DNA from: Sulfurimonas sp. UBA6014
GTDB taxonomy: Bacteria > Campylobacterota > Campylobacteria > Campylobacterales > Sulfurimonadaceae
Reading direction: 5' to 3'
DNA length: 61,387 nucleotides
Assembly (NCBI GenBank): GCA_002428085.1
Contig: DJAA01000039.1
Coordinates: 2,566 to 63,952 of the forward strand
Position numbers and translations under genes: made by a program. Positions 25,464 to 34,398 of the stretch are shown here, one piece after another (the stretch's first letter is position 1; the number at the start of each line of letters is the position of its first letter). The notes under the pieces were generated by a model, which made no database searches, had not been told where the DNA came from, and saw only the letters and a list, made by a program, of their open reading frames with translations.

Positions 25464-26479
25464 TTTAAACGCTCCGCCACATCTTGTATCATTTTTTGGG
25501 CTACATCTTTTTGAGAATATGCTAAAAGTTTACGGCTTTTCTCTTGCAAATTGGCATCTAAAACAGCGAGTAATTTTGCCTGCAAATCTTTACCCTCTCT
25601 CTCACACCATCCCAAATTATGCTCAACTATAAACCTTGCATTAAAAAACTGGTGATCTCCTGCAGCGTAAGGGTAAGGGATATAAAATGCGGGACAACCA
25701 TTTGTTGTCAGTTCCCAAAGTGTGCTTGCTCCTGCACGGCTCACCGCGAGATCTGCTTCCATGATTAAAGAGGGCAACTCTTTTGTAAAAGCATAGAGTG
25801 CAACCTCAACGCCCAAATTTTCATACGCAGCTTTTACTCTCTCAAAATCATGCTCACCCGCTTGATGTATGATTGTAATCCCTCTTTTTTGAAGCACTTT
25901 GGCAAGGCTCAGAGCCAAATCATTGATAGCTTTTGCCCCATGAGAGCCGCCTAAAAAAATAATCGTCTTAAGCACATCTCGCACTCTTGCTGTTTTATAA
26001 AAAACATCTTTGACAGGGTAACCTTGAATGGGACAATGTACATCGTATGCCCAAATAAATCCTTTTACGAATGGCTTTAGAAGGGAGTTTAGTCTTCCAA
26101 TGACTGCATTTTGTTCATGAATAAACAAAGGGAGTCCTTGGCTGAGCGATGCGAAAGATGCTGGTGCAGCCGAAAAACCGCCGACGCTGTAAATCGCCTC
26201 AATTTTATGCTGTTTTAAAATTTTTCTTGCCTGTAAAAAAGCTTTGAAGATTTTTACAAGTGAGCCAAACTTTGCCAAACCTCGTTGATTGACCACCCCT
26301 GTTGTGTCCAAAAAATAGACATGAGAAAATAGGCTGTTGTGCTCAAAATATTTTTTATCCTGCCCATGTGTGGAGCCAATAAAAATTGCCTCATGCCCTT
26401 CTAAAAGCGCTGCTTCTAGGAGAGCTTCAGCTATCATCAAGTGACCGCCTGTTCCCCCGCCTGTGATACATAGTTTCAT
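25460..26479 (-). CDS. murG: UDP-GlcNAc:lipid I transferase MurG
   Basis: A 339-residue GT-B glycosyltransferase that turns lipid I into lipid II at the inner face of the membrane. 'MKLCITGGGTGGHLMIAEAL' is the N-terminal glycine-rich loop, with 'FIHEQNAVIGRLN' and 'AVSRAGASTLWELTTNGCPA' further on, and 'YIPYPYAAGDHQFFNARF' in the UDP-GlcNAc-binding region. It overlaps ftsW upstream by four bases and dedA downstream by four. Confidence 0.98.
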   Translation of the reverse strand: MKLCITGGGTGGHLMIAEALLEAALLEGHEAIFIGSTHGQDKKYFEHNSLFSHVYFLDTTGVVNQRGLAKFGSLVKIFKAFLQARKILKQHKIEAIYSVGGFSAAPASFASLSQGLPLFIHEQNAVIGRLNSLLKPFVKGFIWAYDVHCPIQGYPVKDVFYKTARVRDVLKTIIFLGGSHGAKAINDLALSLAKVLQKRGITIIHQAGEHDFERVKAAYENLGVEVALYAFTKELPSLIMEADLAVSRAGASTLWELTTNGCPAFYIPYPYAAGDHQFFNARFIVEHNLGWCEREGKDLQAKLLAVLDANLQEKSRKLLAYSQKDVAQKMIQDVAERLK

Positions 26480-27645
26480 TTTTGATCCATTTTTGCTTTT
26501 TTTGATGCCATCAAAACCATACCAATCCCAAAGGCACTCCCAAGCATCGTGGAACCGCCATAACTTAAAAACGGAACTGAAATACCTTTAATCGGAGTGA
26601 TGCCGCTGATGCCATATGCATTGACCAAAAAAGCAAACGATAAAAGAAGCCCTACTCCTAAGCTAAAAAGATAGATACTTGTATCTGCAGAACGATTGGC
26701 GATTTTAAAAATTCTCTGAAGCATCCACATAAATAGAATAACCACAACCACAACTCCAAAAAAACCAAACTCTTCTGCTAAACCTGCCAAGACAAAGTCG
26801 GTATGCACCTCACTTAAAAAGCCAAGTTTAAAGGTCCCGCCTGCAACACCTACACCAAAAAAACCGCCATTATTAATAGCATTTAAAGAGTGTCCAATTT
26901 GGTAAGGTTCTACCTCAGTAGGGACACGTAACTGTTCAGCTATGGATGCGGGGAAAAGTTCAAGAACCGTGTTTTGTGCTAACGCCCACCATGATTTTAT
27001 CCTTGCGATTCTATGCTGTGCGGTGAAGATAAAAAAGAGAAAAAAGAGCAGCGCGGCGGATAAAATGCTTAAGAAAAACCGAAAGCTACTCCCTGCAAAC
27101 ATAAGCATAAAAAGCAAAGTAAGTCCTAAAACAACCACTTGTCCTAAGTCATTTTGGACAAATGCTATGATAAACATCGCTCCAATAAACATCACTCCAT
27201 ATGGTGCAAAACGGATAAACTCATTTCTGAGTCCCATTCCATCATGATGACCTAGTTTTCTGGAAAAACTCCATGCCAAAAAGTAAACAAATCCAATTTT
27301 GAAAAACTCTACAGGAGCTAAAGAAAAACCAAAAAGTTTAATCCATCTCTTAGCGCCACCCACTGCAGAAACTAAAGACTCGGGTAAAAAAGGCATCGCT
27401 ATCATCAAAACAGTTGAGCCTATCAACAGGGTAAAGCCAATAGGCTTAAGCCATTTATCAGGGTCAAGCTGTGCAAGAATCCAAATAATATACATACTTA
27501 AAAAACCAAAAATGGCTTGTCTGATGGCAAAATGAAATTCATTCACACCAAAAAGTATGGTGATATATTCCGATAAGGAGTAAGAGAGGATGATGCTTAT
27601 GGCTATCAAAATAGCTACCAATGTAAAAAGCTGTCTATCTGCCAT
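26476..27645 (-). CDS. ftsW: SEDS peptidoglycan glycosyltransferase FtsW
   Basis: A 389-residue polytopic protein of the FtsW/RodA family. 'IRQAIFGFLSMYIIWILAQ', 'PVEFFKIGFVYFLAWSFSRK', 'QNDLGQVVVLGLTLLFMLMF', 'TDFVLAGLAEEFGFFGVVVV' and 'GISVPFLSYGGSTMLGSAFG' are the expected motifs. FtsW polymerises lipid II at the division septum. I chose FtsW over RodA because murG follows directly, as in division clusters; sequence alone would not settle it. Confidence 0.92.
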   Translation of the reverse strand: MADRQLFTLVAILIAISIILSYSLSEYITILFGVNEFHFAIRQAIFGFLSMYIIWILAQLDPDKWLKPIGFTLLIGSTVLMIAMPFLPESLVSAVGGAKRWIKLFGFSLAPVEFFKIGFVYFLAWSFSRKLGHHDGMGLRNEFIRFAPYGVMFIGAMFIIAFVQNDLGQVVVLGLTLLFMLMFAGSSFRFFLSILSAALLFFLFFIFTAQHRIARIKSWWALAQNTVLELFPASIAEQLRVPTEVEPYQIGHSLNAINNGGFFGVGVAGGTFKLGFLSEVHTDFVLAGLAEEFGFFGVVVVVILFMWMLQRIFKIANRSADTSIYLFSLGVGLLLSFAFLVNAYGISGITPIKGISVPFLSYGGSTMLGSAFGIGMVLMASKKAKMDQK

Positions 27646-27656
27646 AAGATTTGAAC

Positions 27657-28175
27657 CTACTTAATTTTATTGATTTTTAGAACAAATTCCACTTCAGGTT
27701 TTGAGAGATGTAATTCTCGTGAAATCGTATCTAAAGAGATACCCTGTTTGTATAACGAGAGGATTTTTTCATCATCATTGCCGTGAATTGAGGAGGGGAT
27801 GGAGATTTGTTTTACGCCGCTCTCAAGCGATGAAATCCTTGCAGCAATTTGTGCATCAATAGTTTGAACATCCTCTTGCATCCTCTTGAGTCCAACGGAG
27901 AGTGGCTGTATCAAGTCATAAACGCTTCTTTCTATCTCCTGATATATCTCCTCGTCATTCATCCTTTGTGAATTTTCTTGGATGCTGTGCTGCGTATCTA
28001 CAACTTTTTTTTTCAAATAAAAAATATCTCGATTGAGCTCTTCGACGACGGAAGCAACAGAGCGTATATTTTTATGATACTCGGCATCTTTTGTAAAAAC
28101 ATAATAAAGAAGATACAAAATCATTCCAGCCATGGCAACAACGATGTACTCCATTGTTATAAAATCAAAATTCAT
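27657..28175 (-). CDS. Membrane-anchored coiled-coil protein, unknown
   Basis: A 172-residue protein with one N-terminal membrane helix (about 9-27, 'IVVAMAGMILYLLYYVF'), then a predicted coiled coil (about 35-125) and a C-terminal segment 'ILSLYKQGISLDTISRELHLSKPEVEFVLKI' that looks like a DNA-binding-type helix-turn-helix. This layout resembles DUF6115/SwrB-like proteins of motile bacteria, where a membrane anchor and coiled coil are followed by an HTH-like end. It overlaps the next upstream gene by four bases. Its place beside ftsW and a possible PilZ-like protein hints at a role at the cell pole or division site, which is a guess. Confidence 0.6.
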   Translation of the reverse strand: MNFDFITMEYIVVAMAGMILYLLYYVFTKDAEYHKNIRSVASVVEELNRDIFYLKKKVVDTQHSIQENSQRMNDEEIYQEIERSVYDLIQPLSVGLKRMQEDVQTIDAQIAARISSLESGVKQISIPSSIHGNDDEKILSLYKQGISLDTISRELHLSKPEVEFVLKINKIK

Positions 28176-28690
28176 CTGTTCTCTTTTGCTTCACGAATAA
28201 GCACCCTCTCTCTTGCAGTGAGGTAAACACCCCACTCTTTCTCATCTCTCTCATGCATTTTCATAATCTGTGCAAGAGAGTCACTTTTTGCTTGAAAAAA
28301 GACTGCAACATCTCTTTTTGGATGGACTGGCATAGTGATGCGACCATAATAATGACACCCTTCCACAAGCGCTTTCTCCCCTAAATGAAAATACTCAAAG
28401 CCAATAGAATCAATATTTGCCTCTTGACTAAGCAAAACACGATTTGGCTCTTCTCCTTTTATAAATCGCTCTAACGCATCTATTTTATGGTGCAACTCTA
28501 CCACTAAGTTCAAAAGAATAGGGTCACTCTCAGAGGTATCCCCTCTTGCCTTTGCAACCTTCAGCCATTGACTAATAGGATTGTCATCTGCATCACTGAG
28601 CTGATAATACTCCCTCTCATACGCTTCTTTATTTGTACTTAACTCACTATAAACGATTTGAATGGGGGCTGGAACTAGACGTACACTCAT
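28172..28690 (-). CDS. Hypothetical protein, possibly PilZ-like
   Basis: A 172-residue soluble protein with no signal peptide. The N-terminal half is mostly helical and charged. The C-terminal half is strand-rich and holds 'EANIDSIGFEYFHLGEKAL', which resembles the (D/N)xSxxG motif of c-di-GMP-binding PilZ domains; a preceding RxxxR box is not clear, so binding is doubtful. It overlaps mqnP upstream and the coiled-coil gene downstream by four bases each, so it is part of a tight operon. I do not recognise the family with certainty. Confidence 0.55.
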   Translation of the reverse strand: MSVRLVPAPIQIVYSELSTNKEAYEREYYQLSDADDNPISQWLKVAKARGDTSESDPILLNLVVELHHKIDALERFIKGEEPNRVLLSQEANIDSIGFEYFHLGEKALVEGCHYYGRITMPVHPKRDVAVFFQAKSDSLAQIMKMHERDEKEWGVYLTARERVLIREAKENR

Positions 28691-29547
28691 GAGAGCACCT
28701 TATCTAAGATAATAAAAACTAAAAACACAAACCCAAGATAGCCATTGACGGTAAAAAAAGCACGATTAATCTTTGTAAAATCTTTTCTCACAAGAACTTG
28801 TTCATACCCAAGCATCACCGTAGCAAGAATAACAGCCACATAGGCAAATATCCCAAGTCCGGCAACCCAAACAAAAAGCCCCCAAAAGATGACGCTTAGC
28901 ATATGAAAAAGTGTCGAGATAAACAGTGTTGCATCTGCTCCATACAAGGAAGGAATTGAGTATAAATGATGCTCTTTGTCAAACGCTATATCTTGCAGTG
29001 AGTATAAAAGATCAAATCCCGCAACCCAAAAAATAACTCCAAGACTTAAAATAATCGACCATGGAGGGATGCTCTCGCTCACGGCAACAACACCCGCGAT
29101 GGGTGCTAATCCCAAAGACAGCCCAAGCACAATATGAGCAAGAGATGAAAATCTTTTGAAATAAGAGTAGCTTGCAAGGAGTATTAAAATTGGGATACTC
29201 ATATAAAATGCCAACATATTTATCATAAAAGCAACCGCTATAAATAGGAGTCCATTGACACCGATAAAGAGTAAAATATTTTTTGCATCCAATCTTCCAT
29301 CTACATTTGGACGCCCTTTTGTTCTAGGATTTTGTGCATCGATATCTCTGTCGGCATATCTGTTAAATCCCATGGCAAAGTTTCTAGCACTTACAGCCGC
29401 GAAGGCGCCCATACATAAAAGCCAAAAGCCAAACCAACCATCAGCTGCGACTATCATGGCTATAAATATAAACGGTAAAGAAAAAACGGAGTGTTCAAAC
29501 ATGACAAGTTCGTTAAAATCTTTAAGTTTTGCGATATACTCTTGCAA
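28687..29547 (-). CDS. mqnP: Menaquinone prenyltransferase (UbiA family, MqnP-like)
   Basis: A 286-residue membrane enzyme with nine predicted helices. The two aspartate-rich motifs are 'GFNRYADRDIDAQNPRTKGR' and 'LLYSLQDIAFDKEHHLYSI', which bind the prenyl diphosphate through Mg2+. In Campylobacterota quinone is made by the futalosine pathway, and the UbiA homologue (MqnP) attaches the prenyl chain; the assignment as MqnP rather than UbiA follows from this. It feeds the quinone pool used by complex I. It is divergent from miaA. Confidence 0.85.
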   Translation of the reverse strand: MQEYIAKLKDFNELVMFEHSVFSLPFIFIAMIVAADGWFGFWLLCMGAFAAVSARNFAMGFNRYADRDIDAQNPRTKGRPNVDGRLDAKNILLFIGVNGLLFIAVAFMINMLAFYMSIPILILLASYSYFKRFSSLAHIVLGLSLGLAPIAGVVAVSESIPPWSIILSLGVIFWVAGFDLLYSLQDIAFDKEHHLYSIPSLYGADATLFISTLFHMLSVIFWGLFVWVAGLGIFAYVAVILATVMLGYEQVLVRKDFTKINRAFFTVNGYLGFVFLVFIILDKVLS

Positions 29548-29603
29548 CTTCTACCCTCTTTAATAAATGAATTTTTATTTTATCCAAAGTTCATTTAAAA
29601 GGA

Positions 29604-29609
29604 TATAAT
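29604..29609 (+). promoter_or_regulatory. TATAAT box just before miaA
   Basis: A perfect TATAAT ends six bases upstream of the miaA ATG (29616). Transcription from it would start on or next to the ATG. AAGGA is present further up but 12 bases from the ATG, too far for a normal ribosome binding site. Suggests a leaderless message. Confidence 0.5.
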
Positions 29610-29615
29610 CCCGCC

Positions 29616-30506
29616 ATGAAACAGCTCGCCATTATCGGTCCTACAGCTTCAGGGAAAAGTGATTTAGCCCTCAAAATCGCGCATGAAATAGATGCTTTTA
29701 TTTTATCTATCGACTCTTTGAGTATCTACAAAGAGATTGATATTCTCTCAGCTAAGCCCTCACAATTGCAACTTCAAAGTGTACGACATTTTGGGATTGA
29801 TGTTTTACATCCAAACGAATATTTTAGTGTAGATATTTTTATGCAACTTTACACGCAAGCCCTTCATGTCTCTCAACAAGAGAATAAAAATCTTCTCTTG
29901 GTGGGTGGCTCCTCTTTTTATCTCAAATCCCTGATGCAAGGCTTATCCTCGTTACCTATCATAACACCCGAAATATCGCGCCTTGTGGAGGTAAAACTCG
30001 CAGAGCAGGATTGTTACTTCTTTTTGGCAGAAAAAGATAGTGTGTATATGCAAAACATCACGCCTCATGACACATACAGAATTGAAAAAGCACTTTTAAT
30101 TTATGAAGCTTCAGGTCTTACCCCCTCAGAATGGTTCAAACAAAACCCTCCAAAGCCCATGATAGAAAATCTTGATATTTTTAATATTGAGGTAGATAGA
30201 ACTCTTTTACGACAAAGAATTGCACAACGTACTTCCAAGATGATAGCTTACGGTGCAATCGATGAAGTGTGCACTTTAGAGCAAAAATACTCAAGGCTTC
30301 CTCATGCGATGGGTGCCATAGGTATCGTAGAAATTTTGGAATTTTTAGATGGCATGTGTACAAAAGAACAAATGAATGAAAATATCTCAATACATACAGG
30401 GCAACTTGCAAAGAGACAGCAAACATTCAATCGGACCCAGTTTAGTCAAGTTACAACTGCTCCGCTAGACAAACTAGAAGCTATTATAAGAACTAAATTT
30501 CTTTAG
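29616..30506 (+). CDS. miaA: tRNA dimethylallyltransferase MiaA
   Basis: A 296-residue enzyme that adds a dimethylallyl group to A37 of tRNAs reading UNN codons. The P-loop is 'AIIGPTASGKSDLALKIA', followed by 'SIDSLSIYKEIDILSAKPS' and 'VGGSSFYLKSLMQGLS'; the C-terminal 'KRQQTFNRTQF' contacts tRNA. The 3' end overlaps the convergent pflA gene by 14 bases. It is transcribed divergently from mqnP and may be leaderless. Confidence 0.97.
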   Translation: MKQLAIIGPTASGKSDLALKIAHEIDAFILSIDSLSIYKEIDILSAKPSQLQLQSVRHFGIDVLHPNEYFSVDIFMQLYTQALHVSQQENKNLLLVGGSSFYLKSLMQGLSSLPIITPEISRLVEVKLAEQDCYFFLAEKDSVYMQNITPHDTYRIEKALLIYEASGLTPSEWFKQNPPKPMIENLDIFNIEVDRTLLRQRIAQRTSKMIAYGAIDEVCTLEQKYSRLPHAMGAIGIVEILEFLDGMCTKEQMNENISIHTGQLAKRQQTFNRTQFSQVTTAPLDKLEAIIRTKFL

Positions 30507-32850
30507 CATCCTTAGCGAGTTTTGCCCAGGCTGATTCTGGGTCAGCTTTTATGGCGTCTGAATAAGCTTGCTTTGCCTCCTCGTCTTTCCACAACTTACT
30601 ATACGTTGTCCCTAAAAGATATTTTTGTCTTGCTCTTTGATTTGGAGTGAGCTTGAGGGTATTAAGAGACTTAATAACCTCGAGTGCTGCGTTTACATCC
30701 TCTTTATTGATATAAGATTGATACAGAGTAAACTCCACAAACGGGCTTTGGGCAAAAGAGGCAGATGCTTTTTGTATTTTCATCACTTGTGCGCCATATT
30801 TGATAACAAGATTATCATTTTTTGTCACACTTCCTATCGTCATGACAGCGACATATCGCTCCATATCTTTATAATCACTTGCATACTCTTTTTCAATCTC
30901 TACAATCGTCTCAAGCATTTTTGTAGAATCTTGAACTCTTTGATACGTATCAAAAAGAATCCTGTGAATGTCTCTATATGGACTCTGCTTCTCCCCTTGC
31001 ATAAGCGTCACAAGCTCCTTGCCTGCTGCTATGACTTGTTTATAATTTCCGATAGAAAAGTCGACATTAATATGTCTATAGAGCCATTTTTTTCGCTCTT
31101 GCAAATCTTTGGATTTGAGATTTCTTTTCGCAATTTGTTTTGCTGCAGTATAGTTGGCACCTTTAATAAAACACTCATACAAACCATCATCCCATTTGCT
31201 TGATAAAACAATTTTATACTCTGCTGAAATTCTTAGCACTTCTTGGCACTCTTTGTTTTCTAAGGCTCTCATCATGACCCCTACAGCAGCCTCTTGTATC
31301 ATCTCGTCTCTATCTGTAAACGTATCTTTATCAAGAGCACTCAGCGACTCTTTAAGCCCTAAGACATCACTAAACATTTTATTTGCTAGGAGCAATTTTG
31401 CTTTTTCATACAAGGCTCTACTCCCGATTGTATCGTTACCATAATTTTGAATTAACTCATTATAGTGGTTAAGTTTTGTTGTTAAATTTGCATCTCCATC
31501 ATCAAAAAAGAGTGCATCTTTAGCAATTTTTATCTCCTCTTCAAATGCCCCGTTTTTAAATTTATCTCTATACTCATTGAGGGCATCAAGTGCCGCTTTT
31601 TTGTTTGGTGTTTGACAAAGCCATAGAGCTCTATCTTTAAGAAGTGGTTCATACGTCTCCTCTTGCTTATCCATTACATCTAACAAAGCTTTAGCAATTG
31701 CCGCAGCAGTTACAAAATCACTCTCCTCTACGAAAGATTCAATAGCCTCCATAGAAGATGGTAAATCTTGGATAAAAAAGCTTGGTTTTGAGTTGATAAT
31801 TTTCATAATAAACTCAGAGGCTTCTTTAGCTTTAGCATTAGAGAGTTTATTTTTTGCAAGTTTATAAGCAGCATACACAGCAATATCAACATCTTGTGTC
31901 TCTTCTAGAGCTTTTGTGTAAAATACAATTGCTTTAGAAGAACCACCTGAATCTTCAAGCATCTCACCTTTATAAATATATCCCCACTGTGCAAAAGGTG
32001 AATCTGCATGTTCGCTAAAGAGTCTATCAAAAAAATAATCTGCATCTATATCCATGTTGGTTTTATAATAAGCTTTTGCAGTTAAAGATAAAACCTCTGC
32101 TATATTTTCATCAGAAGAAAAATCTTTGAGATAAACTTTTGCCACTTCTATAACACTCTCATACTCTTTCATCTTGTCATATACTTTCATTTTATAGTAC
32201 GCAATTTCACTTTTAAAGAGGGTATCTGGATACTTTTGCGTTATCTCATCAATGAGTTCTAAAGAACTCTCATATTTGCCTTCATTATAATATTTTTTAA
32301 GCTGAAGGTACTCTTTAACATCGGCTACTTTTTTAATATACACTGGATTTCCCTGAAGATCTAAACCCCCGACATAAGGGAATTTATCGCTCTCCATATA
32401 GACTGGAAAATTGATGGAAACTTCAGATTTTTTGTGATTTTTCACATAAGGAAGCACCTCTTTATACCCTATTGCCATCCAATGATTTGAGAGAGAAACA
32501 TCTGCTTGGTATACCTCATGTTCGACACTCAGATTAAACGCCATCGGGTAGAGTTTTATTTTATGGAAAGGTTTTATTATGAGAAAAAAGGTCTTATTTT
32601 TAAGCTGTGCACTTATTTCAAAAAAATCATTTTGTATTTTATGAAATTTTTTTGTAGGTTGCTTTGAAAATGCACAAATGATTTGGGTGACCTCTTGATA
32701 GTCGTCCTTCATCTCTTGGCATAAAAAGGGGCTTGAATCTTTTAAATGTAAGGTTGAATAATTTTGAAAATTCTCTTTAGCACCGGTGAGAGAGACTTCC
32801 AGTGCATAAAGATGTAATGCGAGAGACAAGAAGAGTATAACCCGTAACAA
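30493..32850 (-). CDS. pflA: Paralysed flagella protein PflA
   Basis: A 785-residue periplasmic protein with signal peptide (MLRVILFLSLALHLYALE), a strand-rich N-terminal part (to about 180) and then many TPR-like helical repeats ('KYYNEGKYESSLELIDEIT' and later units) up to the end ('YSDAIKADPESAWAKLAKDA'). Length and the position directly after nuoN match PflA of C. jejuni (Cj1565c, 788 residues, from memory). PflA forms part of the large periplasmic scaffold that recruits extra stator units to the flagellar motor; loss gives full but immobile flagella. TTG start with AAGGAAGAG upstream. It is 39 bases from nuoN with no strong terminator between, so it probably shares the complex I transcript. 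Confidence 0.86.
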   Translation of the reverse strand: MLRVILFLSLALHLYALEVSLTGAKENFQNYSTLHLKDSSPFLCQEMKDDYQEVTQIICAFSKQPTKKFHKIQNDFFEISAQLKNKTFFLIIKPFHKIKLYPMAFNLSVEHEVYQADVSLSNHWMAIGYKEVLPYVKNHKKSEVSINFPVYMESDKFPYVGGLDLQGNPVYIKKVADVKEYLQLKKYYNEGKYESSLELIDEITQKYPDTLFKSEIAYYKMKVYDKMKEYESVIEVAKVYLKDFSSDENIAEVLSLTAKAYYKTNMDIDADYFFDRLFSEHADSPFAQWGYIYKGEMLEDSGGSSKAIVFYTKALEETQDVDIAVYAAYKLAKNKLSNAKAKEASEFIMKIINSKPSFFIQDLPSSMEAIESFVEESDFVTAAAIAKALLDVMDKQEETYEPLLKDRALWLCQTPNKKAALDALNEYRDKFKNGAFEEEIKIAKDALFFDDGDANLTTKLNHYNELIQNYGNDTIGSRALYEKAKLLLANKMFSDVLGLKESLSALDKDTFTDRDEMIQEAAVGVMMRALENKECQEVLRISAEYKIVLSSKWDDGLYECFIKGANYTAAKQIAKRNLKSKDLQERKKWLYRHINVDFSIGNYKQVIAAGKELVTLMQGEKQSPYRDIHRILFDTYQRVQDSTKMLETIVEIEKEYASDYKDMERYVAVMTIGSVTKNDNLVIKYGAQVMKIQKASASFAQSPFVEFTLYQSYINKEDVNAALEVIKSLNTLKLTPNQRARQKYLLGTTYSKLWKDEEAKQAYSDAIKADPESAWAKLAKDAKEI

Positions 32851-32889
32851 ATGCTCTTCCTTTCTTACTCTAGTATTTTTTAGAGCCTA

Positions 32890-34398
32890 TTAATATCCAC
32901 TATTATAAACAAAAGTTGTAATAACCTCTAAAAGTGGGTTTACCGCGATTATAGCAAATATAGTTCCCACAGCTGCAAAACCAATGATGGATTTAAGCGC
33001 CAAGGTGGCATTAATGACATAAACATGCCCATCATTTCCAACAACAGGCTCTTTCATAAACATATAAACTATCAATTTTAAATAATAATATGCCGCTATT
33101 GCAGAGTTAAGTGCCATGATAAGAGCTAAAACTGTATAGCCGCCTGTCACCGCCGAGCTAATCATATAAAGTTTACCCCAAAAAAGTGCAAAAGGAGGAA
33201 GCCCTGCAAGAGAGAGCATAAATAAAGCCATAATCACAGAAGCAATAGGTGATGTTTTTATCATACCAGCAAATTTGTCATACGAGTGGTCTGTTCGTTG
33301 ATGCTGTGGCAAATGTTTTTGACGAGAAATCCAAAGCATACTAAAGGCTCCAAGATTTGTAAAACTAAAAAGTATCCAATACAAGAAAAGTGCACTGTTT
33401 GCTTGTGTAGTTCCAATCAATATTGCAGCCATAACAAAGCCCGCATGAGAGATAGAACTATAAGCGAGCATTCGCTTGACATCGCTTTGAACGAGTGCCC
33501 ACATATTTGAAGCTGTCATGGTGACAACAACCCCAACATAAAGGATAACTTCAAGCCAAACAACACCGCTGTGAATCAAAAATTCAAAAATCCTCATCGC
33601 AATAATAAAGGCGGCGATTTTAGGGACAATAGACATATATCCAGCTAATGCAGCACTTGAACCCTCATAAACATCGGGTGTCCAAGTATGAAAAGGGACT
33701 AAAGAGACTTTAAACCCGATAGATCCAAGCAAGAAAGCTGTCCCAATAAGAACGTAGCCGATGTCAGCATAATTGTTTGCAGCGAGCACTGCGGCTATCT
33801 GGTTGATCTCAACAGAACCTGTAAGTGCATAAAACACCATAGAACCAAAGCTAAAAAAGCCTGCAGCAAGTGCACCCATAGTAAAATATTTAACAGCAGC
33901 TTCAAAAGATTTGTCACGGTTGTGCATAGCTATGAGTGTGTAAAGTGCGAGGGATGCAGTCTCAAGTCCTACAAAAATAAGGATGAGATTATCGGTTGCA
34001 ACCATAAACTGGAATCCACTTATCATAAATAAAAAGAGTGCGAAAAATTCAGGATACGAAAACTCATGGAAACGGCTATGTGTCAATGCCAATGGGATAA
34101 ACAGTAAAGATGCCCCAACGATAATAAACTGCGCAAGAATCGCCAAACCATCAATAAGCATCATATCAAATACGCCCATCACAATTCCACTTGCAGTAAA
34201 AATGCCTGCTGAATCCACAATGGTCCCTAAATCTAAAAGTAAGAAAAGCAAACTAATCATGACATAAAGAGTTTTGTCTAGATTTGCCTTAGATATGTCG
34301 ATGATTAAGATTAAAAGTGCTCCGATGATTGGGATAAGCATCGGAGCTAGAGTCATTATGTTTAAAGACTCTAAAGAAACATTTACCGGTGCTAACAT
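32890..34398 (-). CDS. nuoN: NADH dehydrogenase-type complex I subunit NuoN
   Basis: A 502-residue antiporter-like membrane subunit that pumps protons. Segments such as 'FALFLFMISGFQFMVATDNL', 'VSLVPFHTWTPDVYEGSSAA' and 'DVKRMLAYSSISHAGFVMAA' are typical of the NuoN/MrpD family, and include the key helix-break regions and lysines of the pump channels. Fourteen hydrophobic helices are expected. Its start shares one base with the nuoM stop. Confidence 0.97.
   Translation of the reverse strand: MLAPVNVSLESLNIMTLAPMLIPIIGALLILIIDISKANLDKTLYVMISLLFLLLDLGTIVDSAGIFTASGIVMGVFDMMLIDGLAILAQFIIVGASLLFIPLALTHSRFHEFSYPEFFALFLFMISGFQFMVATDNLILIFVGLETASLALYTLIAMHNRDKSFEAAVKYFTMGALAAGFFSFGSMVFYALTGSVEINQIAAVLAANNYADIGYVLIGTAFLLGSIGFKVSLVPFHTWTPDVYEGSSAALAGYMSIVPKIAAFIIAMRIFEFLIHSGVVWLEVILYVGVVVTMTASNMWALVQSDVKRMLAYSSISHAGFVMAAILIGTTQANSALFLYWILFSFTNLGAFSMLWISRQKHLPQHQRTDHSYDKFAGMIKTSPIASVIMALFMLSLAGLPPFALFWGKLYMISSAVTGGYTVLALIMALNSAIAAYYYLKLIVYMFMKEPVVGNDGHVYVINATLALKSIIGFAAVGTIFAIIAVNPLLEVITTFVYNSGY

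Noticed and set aside
28172..28690. Definite PilZ c-di-GMP receptor
   Set aside because: The RxxxR half of the motif is not evident, so only a tentative note is given.
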